A stretch of 8,761 nt of DNA from Bacteriovoracales bacterium (GCA_007117175.1 SKGZ01000005.1:1-8761), one strand, 5' to 3'. Counted from the stretch's first letter, positions 1 through 6,731 are shown. Notes: generated by a model from the sequence alone, not told the origin. Program-made: numbers and translations.

Positions 1-12
1 TCTCAGCAGAAA

Positions 13-282
13 ATGAGTAAGAAAATGCGCACCCAAAAACTACTGGCGCAAATGCAAGCTTGGGCCAATCCTTTTATCACTCAGTTTCAAAAAAGCTTTG
101 AGCCGCTGGCCCAGGACTTAAACGCCGCAGGCATTGATTTGCATTTAAATTATCAAAATGAAAAAAAACCATTGGAGTTTCGCTTTAGTTGTGAAAATCA
201 AGAGGATTTAGCGCGCAAGAAAAAGGCCTTAGCTGACTTGGATTTAAGTTTCTTTGATCAACAATTTCACGGAGAACTCTAA
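13..282 (+). CDS. Small hypothetical protein, 5' end uncertain
   Basis: I do not recognise this 89-residue protein. It is hydrophilic, with no signal peptide, membrane segment or cysteine cluster; it has one Cys (in a FSCEN stretch) and a Lys-rich helix-like stretch near residues 68-72, so it is probably cytosolic. The frame stays open to the window edge before the first ATG. There is no clear ribosome site before position 13 or before the second ATG at 25, so the true start may lie outside the window. Its TAA stop directly abuts the GTG start of the radical-SAM gene, with zero intergenic bases, which indicates co-transcription and translational coupling. A partner role with that enzyme is possible but unproven. 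Gene reality is supported by the exact junction; function is unknown. Confidence 0.7.
   Translation: MSKKMRTQKLLAQMQAWANPFITQFQKSFEPLAQDLNAAGIDLHLNYQNEKKPLEFRFSCENQEDLARKKKALADLDLSFFDQQFHGEL
271..274 (+). promoter_or_regulatory. Ribosome binding site for the GTG start at 283
   Basis: GGAG sits eight bases before a GTG codon that immediately follows the previous gene's TAA. This supports GTG at 283 as the start of the SPL-family gene, because no ATG is suitably placed nearby. Confidence 0.65.
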
Positions 283-1284
283 GTGTTTGAGAAAGTCTTA
301 GTGGAAAAAGAGATTGCTCAGCACCCGCAAACCTTAAAGATTCTCAGTCGCTTAAAGCAATACCCGGTGCAGTTGATTGATCGCTATGATCAATTCTGGG
401 GGCAGGTGAAAAAGCCTTATTTGCACAAAAGAGAGAGTCTGAATCTTTTTATTGCTCAAAAGAGAGGAGAGCTGGTCAAGAAAGCTCCTGAAGCTTATGG
501 CACCCAGGGGGCGCAACATTATTATTATGTTCACTCTTATAATTGCATCTATGAGTGCCAGTATTGTTACTTGCAAGGTTATTTTAAAACTCCCGACCTG
601 GTTTTCTTTGTCAATCACCATGAAATTATCGAGCAGATGCAAAAAATTGCTGATGAGCAATCTGATGTGTGGTTTCACGCTGGAGAGTTTAGCGATTCAT
701 TGGCCTTGGCCCATTTTTCCCAAGAGTTGCAGCTCTACTTTGATTTCTTTGCCAAAAATCCTCATTGCAAATTAGAGTTAAGAACCAAGTCAGCCAATAT
801 TTCTTCTTTATTGGCGCTGAACGCGCTGGAAAATGTTTATGTGACTTATTCTCTTTCACCCAGTGCCATTGCCAAGGCGATTGATTTAAAAACACCGGCA
901 GTCAGTGGGCGAATGGCGGCCATGAGTCAGCTGGCCAGTCAGGGTTATCGTTTAGCCGTTCATTTTGATCCAGTGGTTTATCACCCTGACTTTGCCAAGC
1001 TTTATCAAGAGTTATTAGATCAGCTTTTTTCTCAGGTGCCAGCAGAGTCAATTGCTTATTATTCACTGGGAGTGGTGCGTTTTACTAAGGATGTTTATCA
1101 AGAGGTTGTGCGCAATTATCCTGAATCCACTCTGCACTCTCAAGAAATGATTAAAAGTTTTGATGGTAAGGTTCGCTACCCTAAACCTATGCGCAGTTGG
1201 ATGTTGGGCACTGTTAAGGACCAGTTGATGAAAAGAAAGATTGAAAAAGAAAAAATATACTTTTGTATGGAGGAAAATCAATGA
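283..1284 (+). CDS. SPL-family (spore photoproduct lyase-like) radical SAM protein
   Basis: This 333-residue protein carries the radical-SAM motif C88-x3-C92-x2-C95, expected to bind a [4Fe-4S] cluster and S-adenosylmethionine. The following residues, including Y94 and Y96, match the CxYCYLQ pattern typical of the spore photoproduct lyase family. Further family-like blocks are the acidic-serine stretch at 131-145 (HAGEFSDSLALAHF), LELRTKS at 164-170, YSLSP at 189-193 and the SLGVVRF block at 261-267. The length is near that of SP lyases. However, the position aligning with the H-donor Cys141 of Bacillus subtilis SplB is E135. No sporulation gene is nearby, so genuine SP repair is unlikely; the substrate is unknown. 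It starts with GTG behind GGAG, and its stop overlaps the transketolase ATG by four bases. The family call is strong; a specific function is not supported. Confidence 0.88.
   Translation: MFEKVLVEKEIAQHPQTLKILSRLKQYPVQLIDRYDQFWGQVKKPYLHKRESLNLFIAQKRGELVKKAPEAYGTQGAQHYYYVHSYNCIYECQYCYLQGYFKTPDLVFFVNHHEIIEQMQKIADEQSDVWFHAGEFSDSLALAHFSQELQLYFDFFAKNPHCKLELRTKSANISSLLALNALENVYVTYSLSPSAIAKAIDLKTPAVSGRMAAMSQLASQGYRLAVHFDPVVYHPDFAKLYQELLDQLFSQVPAESIAYYSLGVVRFTKDVYQEVVRNYPESTLHSQEMIKSFDGKVRYPKPMRSWMLGTVKDQLMKRKIEKEKIYFCMEENQ
1269..1273 (+). promoter_or_regulatory. Ribosome binding site for transketolase
   Basis: GGAGG lies seven bases before the ATG at 1281, inside the end of the SPL gene. It fixes the transketolase start at 1281 rather than at an in-frame TTG at 1263, which lies upstream of this site. 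Confidence 0.8.
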
Positions 1285-3260
1285 GCTTAAAAAGTTTGTA
1301 TCAAAAATCACCACTGGCCACTGAACACGCCGCGACTCCGCTTTATTCGGTTGAAGTGCAGACGGCCCAGGGAAAAAAGGTTTTTGCCGATCCCAAGGTG
1401 ATGCGCTCATTATTGTTGATTATGAATCAACACGCAGTCAATGGCGGAGCAGCTTGCCACTGGGGTGGCCCAGCGGCTTTAGCAGAGATGGTGTCTGCTC
1501 TTTATACTTATCTTTTTGAACACCGTGATTGGAGTGAGGAGTTTCACTATGTGAATGATGTGGGGCACGCTGAAAATATTCTTTACTGCGCCAGGGCCTT
1601 ATGGCAGATGGCCGGTTTAGAAATTGTGGCTCTCACCGGTTTTCGCTCCATTGATTCTCAACTCACTGGTCATGGGGAGAGTCATATTTTTCCCCAAGCA
1701 GTGCTTTTAAGTAATGGACCTTTGAGTTCAGCACTACCACAGGCCCAAGGATTGGCCATGGCCGATCACCTCTTGGGAAATCAACGGGTCAGTCTGATCA
1801 CTCTTTCTGATGGAGCCAGTATGGAAGGAGAGGCCAAAGAGTCTTTTGCGGTGATCCCCGGCCTACGGGCTAAGAATAAAATGAATCCTTTTGTGATGAT
1901 CATCTCTGATAATAACACCAAGCTCTCAGGTCGTATTGATCAAGACAGCTATTCTATGCAACCTACTTTTGAGTCGCTACCTCAGTTGGGTTGGCAGACA
2001 CTGAGTTGCGATGGTCACGATTTAAAGGCTTGTTATGAGACTCTTGATCAGGCCGTACAACAAGCGCGCGCTGAACTTAAACCAGTGTGTGTGATTTTAA
2101 AGACCATTAAAGGAAAGGGGATGAGTGAAACTGAACAGAGTTCTTCTGGTGCCCACGGCTATCCCCTTAAGGCCTATGATGAGAAGTTAATGAGTTTTCT
2201 CAATGAGCTGTGGCAAGGTCATTCTCTTCCCAACTGGTTAGCTGAGATGGCCAAATCAGCACTGAGTCCTGTCTCTAAACAAACCAGTTCAGAACAATCG
2301 ATGAAGAAGGAAAAAATTCAAGTGGGAGTGGCCAAGGCATTGATAAGCGCTTGTGAGCAAGGTCATCCTGTAGTGAGTGTGTCTGCTGATTTGCAGGGAT
2401 CAACTGGAGTGGCGGCTTTTCATAAGAAATTTCCCCAGCACAGTTATGACTTGGGAGTAGTGGAGTCGAATATGATCAGCAGTGCGGCGGGACTTTCCAA
2501 ACAGGGATTGATTCCAGTGGTGGATACCTTTGCTGCTTTTGGAGTCACCAAGGGAAATCTTCCTTTAGTGATGGGGGCCCTCTCCAATGCTCCGGTGCTG
2601 GCGATTTTTTCACACACTGGTTTTCAAGATGCTGCAGATGGAGCTTCTCACCAATCCTTTACCTATTTTTCAGCACTGTGCTCTATTCCTAAAACTAAGT
2701 TGATTTGCTTAAGTACCAGTGAGGAAGCAGAATTTTTTATTTCCACTGCCATTGAAAAAATGGTAGCGGCTAAAAAGAGTGCAGCCGATGAATACTCCTA
2801 TGTTTTCTTTCTTGGGCGTGAGAACTTTCCTGCCACCCACCAGGCCAAATTCAATTGGGATCAACCCACAGTTCTAAAGCAGGGCAGTGAGGGAGTGATG
2901 GTGTGCTATGGCTCAACTGTCTTTCACACACTGAAAGCAGCAGAGCAATTGGCCGCTCAAGGTCAGAATTGGACGGTGATTCACCATAGTTTTTGCAATA
3001 GTGAGAATATTGAATTGATCGCTCAGTGCTTACAGCAAAACGCCGGCAAACTACTCACTATAGAGGATCACCAAATCAATGGAGGCCAGGGCAGTTTTCT
3101 TATTTCACAATTGGCCAGAGCGGCAGCTCCTTTGCAAAAAGTGCGCAGTTTGGGCATGAAAGGAGAGTTTGGACGCTCTGCATATAGCGCCGATCAACTC
3201 TATGGCGCCTATGGTTTTGACGCGCAAGGGATTGTCAATGAGGTGCTAGAGCATTTTTAG
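1281..3260 (+). CDS. tkt: Transketolase (divergent)
   Basis: Transketolases move two-carbon ketol units between sugar phosphates in the non-oxidative pentose phosphate pathway, using thiamine diphosphate and a divalent metal. This 659-residue chain has the usual length (Escherichia coli TktA is 663). The pattern runs: H60 in a HWGGPAALAE block, H96, H131, GPL at 146-148, the cofactor motif S176-D177-G178 through N211-N212, H292 in AHGYPL, the Pyr-domain catalytic Glu E395, then H445, D453 and H457 in the DGASHQ block, R513, and a C-terminal EDHQINGGQG block at 595-604. Two deviations stand out: the cofactor motif is SDG rather than GDG, and the phosphate-binding Arg near E. coli R358 is not evident, being replaced around V348/G349. 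The gene overlaps the SPL gene by four bases and has a strong ribosome site. Family membership is secure; altered substrate preference is possible. Confidence 0.88.
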   Translation: MSLKSLYQKSPLATEHAATPLYSVEVQTAQGKKVFADPKVMRSLLLIMNQHAVNGGAACHWGGPAALAEMVSALYTYLFEHRDWSEEFHYVNDVGHAENILYCARALWQMAGLEIVALTGFRSIDSQLTGHGESHIFPQAVLLSNGPLSSALPQAQGLAMADHLLGNQRVSLITLSDGASMEGEAKESFAVIPGLRAKNKMNPFVMIISDNNTKLSGRIDQDSYSMQPTFESLPQLGWQTLSCDGHDLKACYETLDQAVQQARAELKPVCVILKTIKGKGMSETEQSSSGAHGYPLKAYDEKLMSFLNELWQGHSLPNWLAEMAKSALSPVSKQTSSEQSMKKEKIQVGVAKALISACEQGHPVVSVSADLQGSTGVAAFHKKFPQHSYDLGVVESNMISSAAGLSKQGLIPVVDTFAAFGVTKGNLPLVMGALSNAPVLAIFSHTGFQDAADGASHQSFTYFSALCSIPKTKLICLSTSEEAEFFISTAIEKMVAAKKSAADEYSYVFFLGRENFPATHQAKFNWDQPTVLKQGSEGVMVCYGSTVFHTLKAAEQLAAQGQNWTVIHHSFCNSENIELIAQCLQQNAGKLLTIEDHQINGGQGSFLISQLARAAAPLQKVRSLGMKGEFGRSAYSADQLYGAYGFDAQGIVNEVLEHF

Positions 3261-3261
3261 A

Positions 3262-3288
3262 TTGCCAAGGTTGATATTTTTTTATAGT
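3262..3288 (+). promoter_or_regulatory. Possible sigma-70-type promoter for rpmB
   Basis: TTGCCA at 3262-3267 and TATAGT at 3283-3288 each match the consensus at five of six positions. The spacer is 15 bases, shorter than the usual 16-18, so the call is tentative. It would give L28 a transcript separate from transketolase. Confidence 0.35.
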
Positions 3289-3303
3289 TTGTTACATCTG
3301 AAT

Positions 3304-3309
3304 AAGGAG
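3304..3309 (+). promoter_or_regulatory. Ribosome binding site for L28
   Basis: AAGGAG lies six bases before the ATG at 3316. It decides that start over an upstream in-frame TTG at 3262; the resulting N-terminus, MARVCDLTGK, is the standard start of L28. Confidence 0.85.
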
Positions 3310-3315
3310 AGAGTT

Positions 3316-3549
3316 ATGGCACGAGTGTGTGATTTAACAGGGAAAAGAAGACAAGTGGGACACAAAGTTTCTCACTCCAATATTAAGACCAAAAAGCAAA
3401 GTCAGCCTAATTTAAAGTCTAAGAAAGTCTATGATCCTATCACCGGACAAACTATTCGCTTAAAGCTTTCTACTAAGGCCATGAAATCACTCGATAAGGC
3501 TGGTTCACTTTCTCAGTACTTACGTAAAAACGCTAAGTTTTTTATTTAG
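3316..3549 (+). CDS. rpmB: 50S ribosomal protein L28
   Basis: This encodes a 77-residue, strongly basic protein of the large ribosomal subunit. It begins MARVCDLTGKR, followed by the GHKVSHSNIKTKK block, the QPNLKSKK stretch and the LKLSTKAMKSLDKAGSL segment, all in the order found in bacterial L28 (78 residues in E. coli). Only one cysteine is present, at residue 5, so this is the zinc-free form and not a zinc-ribbon version. It follows transketolase after 55 bases and has a strong ribosome site. In many bacteria rpmB sits next to rpmG (L33), but no L33 gene is seen here. No convincing stem-loop terminator follows it. Confidence 0.95.
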   Translation: MARVCDLTGKRRQVGHKVSHSNIKTKKQSQPNLKSKKVYDPITGQTIRLKLSTKAMKSLDKAGSLSQYLRKNAKFFI

Positions 3550-3563
3550 TTTCTGTTAAGAGC

Positions 3564-3592
3564 TTGTCAAATTTTTTTTTTTTAGTCACAAT
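3564..3592 (+). promoter_or_regulatory. Putative promoter with a T-tract spacer before the lipoprotein gene
   Basis: TTGTCA at 3564-3569 (five of six to consensus) is followed 17 bases later by CACAAT at 3587-3592 (four of six). Most of the spacer is an uninterrupted run of 12 T. Transcription would be expected to begin about at the ATG at 3599, where no Shine-Dalgarno sequence exists, so the message may be leaderless. A weaker FliA-like reading (TCAAATTT, 12 bases, CACAATAA) uses the same -10 region. Confidence 0.4.
3572..3583 (+). repeat. Homopolymer run of 12 T
   Basis: Twelve consecutive T residues lie between the L28 stop and the lipoprotein start. Such runs are prone to slipped-strand length changes. 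No stem of useful strength precedes it, so it does not form a standard intrinsic terminator, though it might contribute to weak termination after L28. Confidence 0.9.
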
Positions 3593-3598
3593 AAATCT

Positions 3599-4444
3599 AT
3601 GTGGCGAGTCATTTTTATCTTCTTGTTTTTATTAGGTTGTGGCAATTATCAGGAGGATTTTCTCTGGGATAGACTCTCCCCTGAAGCGCAAGAGGGAATT
3701 CGCGAGCGTGCGGCTAATCAATGTGAACAGCAATATGAAAGGGACTTTCAACGACTGATTGAAGAGACCCTGCGCAGCTTTCAAGGTGACCGAGATTTAA
3801 TTCCCGGTCGTATCTTTAATTGGTTTGAGGAGGGAGATGAGAACGCCAGAAGTGAGATTGTTATTTTAGATATTGAACCCGATTATATTTTGTTTTTTTT
3901 GGAGCAACTTGATGGAACCCGTCTAATTGTTCACGATTCCACTAGTCATGACATGAGAGTTTATAAGGTGAGTCGCGATGATAATAATAATATCCTTCGC
4001 CACTTACAATCCCTGGCCTGTACCAATCAAGATCAGTCTGATCCCAATGAGCAAAGTTTCTTTGAAAACCGCGCTGAGTTTCCCCAGGTGGTCACTATTG
4101 ATATTACCAGCGATGATATCAACAACCGCACCTTAACGACTTATACCTATGAAATGGATAGAGAAATGCCCTCGGTGATGAGTCTTTTTGCCTATACTCG
4201 TTCAGTGGTGACCATCGAAGAGGGAGTCAGAATTAGTGATAATACTTTTAGCCAGAGGGTGAGAATCGCCGGTTTTAGAGAGTTTGATCAAGTCTATCAA
4301 AACAAAGTGAATAACCCCAGTGTAGTTGAGCACTGCGATTTTACCACTACGACTTGGGAGGGAAAATCTCTTTCCATTCCCAAGCCTCGCTGCGCTAATG
4401 ATAATGCCTTTGAAGAGGAAATTCAAAAGGCATTCACTCTATGA
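3599..4444 (+). CDS. Predicted lipoprotein of unknown function
   Basis: This 281-residue protein starts with a short signal peptide (MWRVIFIFLF) and a lipobox LLGC ending at C14. It should therefore be exported, cleaved and lipidated at C14. The mature part is acidic, with helix-like content at about 26-60 and alternating beta-like segments afterwards. Besides C14 it has C42, C141, C246 and C265, which could form two disulfides in the periplasm. I recognise no domain. There is no ribosome site before the ATG, and the predicted -10 element is so close that a leaderless message is likely. Its stop overlaps the start of the next gene, an outer-membrane candidate, in an ATGA junction, so the two are probably co-translated and may work together at the envelope. 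Confidence 0.85.
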   Translation: MWRVIFIFLFLLGCGNYQEDFLWDRLSPEAQEGIRERAANQCEQQYERDFQRLIEETLRSFQGDRDLIPGRIFNWFEEGDENARSEIVILDIEPDYILFFLEQLDGTRLIVHDSTSHDMRVYKVSRDDNNNILRHLQSLACTNQDQSDPNEQSFFENRAEFPQVVTIDITSDDINNRTLTTYTYEMDREMPSVMSLFAYTRSVVTIEEGVRISDNTFSQRVRIAGFREFDQVYQNKVNNPSVVEHCDFTTTTWEGKSLSIPKPRCANDNAFEEEIQKAFTL

Positions 4445-5214
4445 AAAAGGTTTTGCTTGTTCTTTCTTTGATTATGCCTTGGCATTGCGTTGCTGAAAAT
4501 TTTTTTCAAAGAGATTTCACCCTGACAGATGAGCGAGTTCATCAATCACACAATACCTTTGTCATCGACATGGGAGTTTTAATCTATGAATCCTTGCACG
4601 AATTTGCGGGACAAAATAAGCAGATCACGCCCGATAGCAGCTTAGTTTATATGGGAGGGGGGATTAATATTGGTCGCAATATTAAACTGGCCGGCGGTTG
4701 GTGGACATCTTCTGAGGCAGGGCTTTTTTTGTACCAACGCTTAGATCGCCATGACATGAGGGCCAAAGAGGATATTGATTATGATGTTTCAGTCACTAAA
4801 GAAGATCATCGTTTGCAGGGTGTACGCTTGGCCCAAAGTTTAAAGTATCGCTTTCGCTATAAGAAAATGATGCTAGAGCCTCTTATTCAGGTGAGCTTAA
4901 GCTATGGACAAATGCGCAGTGAGACTAATTATTATTACGATGACACTTTGGTGGAGAACTTTGAGAGTTATAATGCCAGCATACGTGAAGATATTTATAT
5001 GATTAATTATGCGGTGGGACTGAATTTTCTTTGGGAGTCGGGAGTTTCCTTAGCGGTGAAGGCCCAAAGTAATGCCATTACCATTGGTGATCGACGCTCT
5101 GAGATTAGCACTCAAGTGGGGAGCTCTGCTGCTAATACCATTATTGAAAGTGAGGGGATTAATACCACTCGAAATGATTTGGCCTTGGGGCTATCGGCAG
5201 GGTTTATTTTCTAG
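4441..5214 (+). CDS. Putative outer membrane beta-barrel protein
   Basis: This 257-residue protein has a Sec-type signal peptide (MKKVLLVLSLIMPWHC) with a likely cleavage after A18 (CVA/EN). The mature part is rich in short alternating hydrophobic/aromatic stretches separated by charged loops, for example YMGGGINIGRNIKLAGGWW around 70-88, LAQSLKYRFRYKK around 130-142, and the strand-like stretch LEPLIQVSLSYGQ. It ends in LALGLSAGFIF. A C-terminal Phe with alternating hydrophobic residues is the usual recognition signal for the BAM machinery. The size would suit a barrel of roughly 8-10 strands, which I infer and have not computed. It overlaps the upstream lipoprotein by four bases and has only a weak AAGG ribosome site ten bases before ATG, so translation is probably coupled. 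No specific family is recognised. Confidence 0.8.
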   Translation: MKKVLLVLSLIMPWHCVAENFFQRDFTLTDERVHQSHNTFVIDMGVLIYESLHEFAGQNKQITPDSSLVYMGGGINIGRNIKLAGGWWTSSEAGLFLYQRLDRHDMRAKEDIDYDVSVTKEDHRLQGVRLAQSLKYRFRYKKMMLEPLIQVSLSYGQMRSETNYYYDDTLVENFESYNASIREDIYMINYAVGLNFLWESGVSLAVKAQSNAITIGDRRSEISTQVGSSAANTIIESEGINTTRNDLALGLSAGFIF

Positions 5215-5217
5215 AAA

Positions 5218-5241
5218 CCGACCATCTTTGTCGGGGACAAA
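5218..5241. repeat. Two overlapping inverted repeats upstream of the FliA-type promoter
   Basis: CCGAC (5218-5222) can pair with GTCGG (5230-5234) around a seven-base loop. Alternatively TTTGTC (5227-5232) can pair with GACAAA (5236-5241) around GGG. The two structures exclude each other. No T-run follows on the + strand, so an intrinsic terminator is doubtful. The location, eight bases before the promoter -35, would also suit a binding site for a dimeric regulator. Confidence 0.4.
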
Positions 5242-5248
5242 AACCTCT

Positions 5249-5276
5249 TAAAGTTTCTTGACAAGCTTGCCGATAG
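5249..5276 (+). promoter_or_regulatory. FliA (sigma-28)-type promoter
   Basis: TAAAGTTT at 5249-5256 matches the enterobacterial FliA -35 consensus completely. After 12 bases comes GCCGATAG at 5269-5276, which matches GCCGATAA at seven of eight positions. The usual spacer between these blocks is 11, so this one is a base longer. Transcription would begin only a few bases before, or at, the ATG at 5286, where no Shine-Dalgarno sequence exists. The match is directly visible; flagellar-sigma control is inferred from it. In Bdellovibrio, FliA has been implicated in attack-phase gene expression. Confidence 0.7.
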
Positions 5277-5285
5277 ATTGAGTGT

Positions 5286-6731
5286 ATGAAAACACTACGT
5301 GCCATTAGCGCCTTACTCCTTTTATTTTACACAGCCTCATGCTCTGATGATGAATTTACCAGGTCCACTGTCAATCAGTCAGTGAAGGTGGAACCGATTA
5401 AGATAGAGGTAAGGGAGAGTTGCTCTAATTTTTCACCTCCGCCAGTGGATATTTTATTGCTAGTGGATAATTCTTTTAGCCCGCAGTTTTTGCAAGTGGA
5501 TCTTAGGGCGGCATTGCAAAGTTTAGTGGTCAGTGCCGCTAATTTGCCTGATTATCGTATTTATATTGCGCCGTTAATACCGCCGAGTGGAGAAACAGAG
5601 GGTGATCTGATTAGTTTTCAATTAGTGACTAATAATCCTAGCAATGTTCCCACTTCTGCTAATGTGGTGGGTATTAATCAAGTGAATTTAAGTTTTCCTA
5701 CACTTAATTTTAGTACTGAACGAGGGTTTATCAGAGCGGCAGAGATACTGGAAAAAAATCTGGGAACAGTCTTTCGCAAAAATGCTTTTACCATGGTGGT
5801 CACCTTGTCCAATGGGGATGACAACGATGAGGAGTTCTTGCCATCTTCTGGTCAGATGGTTCCAAGTCAGCCGCGCTTTAGTGATGTTCATAAGCCAAGA
5901 CTTTTGGAAGTTAAAAATGAACTAGCGGCCTTACAGTTTCGCTATATCAGTGTAGTGAATCATTTTAGCGAGCAAAATTGCTCCACCAATATTCGCTTTG
6001 CTGGGCATCGCTATCGCCGCATGTCATCGGAGATTTATCAAAGTCAGTCATTAAGCGATGCTCAAGGCAGTCACCCAGATAGCTATGATTTATGCCAAGG
6101 GGATCTGGGGAAAATTTTTAAAGATCTAGCGGCAACTATTGATAGTTTTCAAAAAGGACATACCTATCATTATTGGCCGGTGCAGATCGCTGAAAATGAA
6201 GGGGATTTAAATTTTGATCCTGATAAATTACAAGTTTATCGTCAAAGGCCGAGTGGGTCCCAGCAAAGCATTGCATCGGGGGCAGTGGATGGCTTTACTT
6301 ATGAGGGATTTAAAAGCAATCACAATATTCGTCTCGATCCTCTAGGCAGCTTGATCAGTCCTGCTGAAAAATATACAGGTTTCTTCATTAAGTTAAATGG
6401 CAATGCCAAGGTTGAGTTTCCCGATTGCGTGGTTGTTCGAACTGAAGATTTTGATAAATTCTATGGTTATATTGTTTTACCCAATGAACCTGATCCAAGC
6501 ACTTTAGAAGTTTATATTAAGGGAGAGGTAGTTGACAAAAAAGGTGTGAATCGTTGGGAGTATTTAGGTTTTAAGGAGTCACAAAACGTCTTGGTGGTTA
6601 GTCGCAGCGATCTTAGCAGCAAGACACCAGGAATCTTTCGCACGGGATATGTGATCAAGTTGTTCGGGAATGCCATTTACAATGATGGGGCAAAAGTTGA
6701 AGTGTTTTACAAATCTCAGCCTATCAATTAA
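5286..6731 (+). CDS. Lipoprotein with von Willebrand A-like domain and duplicated C-terminal module
   Basis: This 481-residue protein has a signal peptide ending in YTASC, giving lipidation at C19. From about 53 to 290 it resembles a von Willebrand factor A fold. A hydrophobic strand VDILLLV precedes a MIDAS-type DxSxS (D61, S63, S65). A Thr at 144 lies before a helix, a central strand FTMVVTL is followed by SNGDDND at 175-181, and RYISVV follows. Such domains bind metal and usually mediate protein adhesion or assembly. Residues 315-378 and 407-474 look like two copies of one module: both run LxVY, then YxGFK, then TGxxIKLxGNA. Extra Cys at 46, 232, 270 and 381 could form disulfides. It follows a FliA-type promoter with almost no leader and has no ribosome site. 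It is probably the first gene of the operon containing the PilZ protein. A surface or periplasmic binding role is inferred. Confidence 0.85.
   Translation: MKTLRAISALLLLFYTASCSDDEFTRSTVNQSVKVEPIKIEVRESCSNFSPPPVDILLLVDNSFSPQFLQVDLRAALQSLVVSAANLPDYRIYIAPLIPPSGETEGDLISFQLVTNNPSNVPTSANVVGINQVNLSFPTLNFSTERGFIRAAEILEKNLGTVFRKNAFTMVVTLSNGDDNDEEFLPSSGQMVPSQPRFSDVHKPRLLEVKNELAALQFRYISVVNHFSEQNCSTNIRFAGHRYRRMSSEIYQSQSLSDAQGSHPDSYDLCQGDLGKIFKDLAATIDSFQKGHTYHYWPVQIAENEGDLNFDPDKLQVYRQRPSGSQQSIASGAVDGFTYEGFKSNHNIRLDPLGSLISPAEKYTGFFIKLNGNAKVEFPDCVVVRTEDFDKFYGYIVLPNEPDPSTLEVYIKGEVVDKKGVNRWEYLGFKESQNVLVVSRSDLSSKTPGIFRTGYVIKLFGNAIYNDGAKVEVFYKSQPIN

Noticed and set aside
1263..1281. In-frame TTG at 1263 as the transketolase start
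   Set aside because: The GGAGG ribosome site lies downstream of it and directs initiation to the ATG at 1281.
352..1410. Reverse-strand open frames at 352-678, 689-895 and 1063-1410, and a + strand frame at 452-775
   Set aside because: They lie inside or across the well-supported SPL and transketolase genes, carry no recognisable motif and have no ribosome site; they are shadows.
3189..3196. FliA -10-like GCCGATCA inside the transketolase gene
   Set aside because: No TAAA-type -35 lies at the proper distance and it is within conserved coding sequence.
3262..3316. In-frame TTG at 3262 as the L28 start
   Set aside because: It would add an 18-residue extension not found in L28; AAGGAG and the MARVCDLTGK start fix position 3316.
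3549..3583. Intrinsic terminator after L28 ending in the T-run
   Set aside because: The preceding bases form at best a three-pair stem with a wobble pair, too weak for a standard terminator.
5258..5287. Sigma-70 promoter using the perfect TTGACA at 5258-5263
   Set aside because: No acceptable -10 lies 16-18 bases downstream, and the position would run into the start codon; the FliA reading explains the same bases better.
4202..5891. Reverse-strand open frames at 4202-4426 and 5688-5891
   Set aside because: They are opposite the lipoprotein genes, short, and their translations look like random composition with no start signals.
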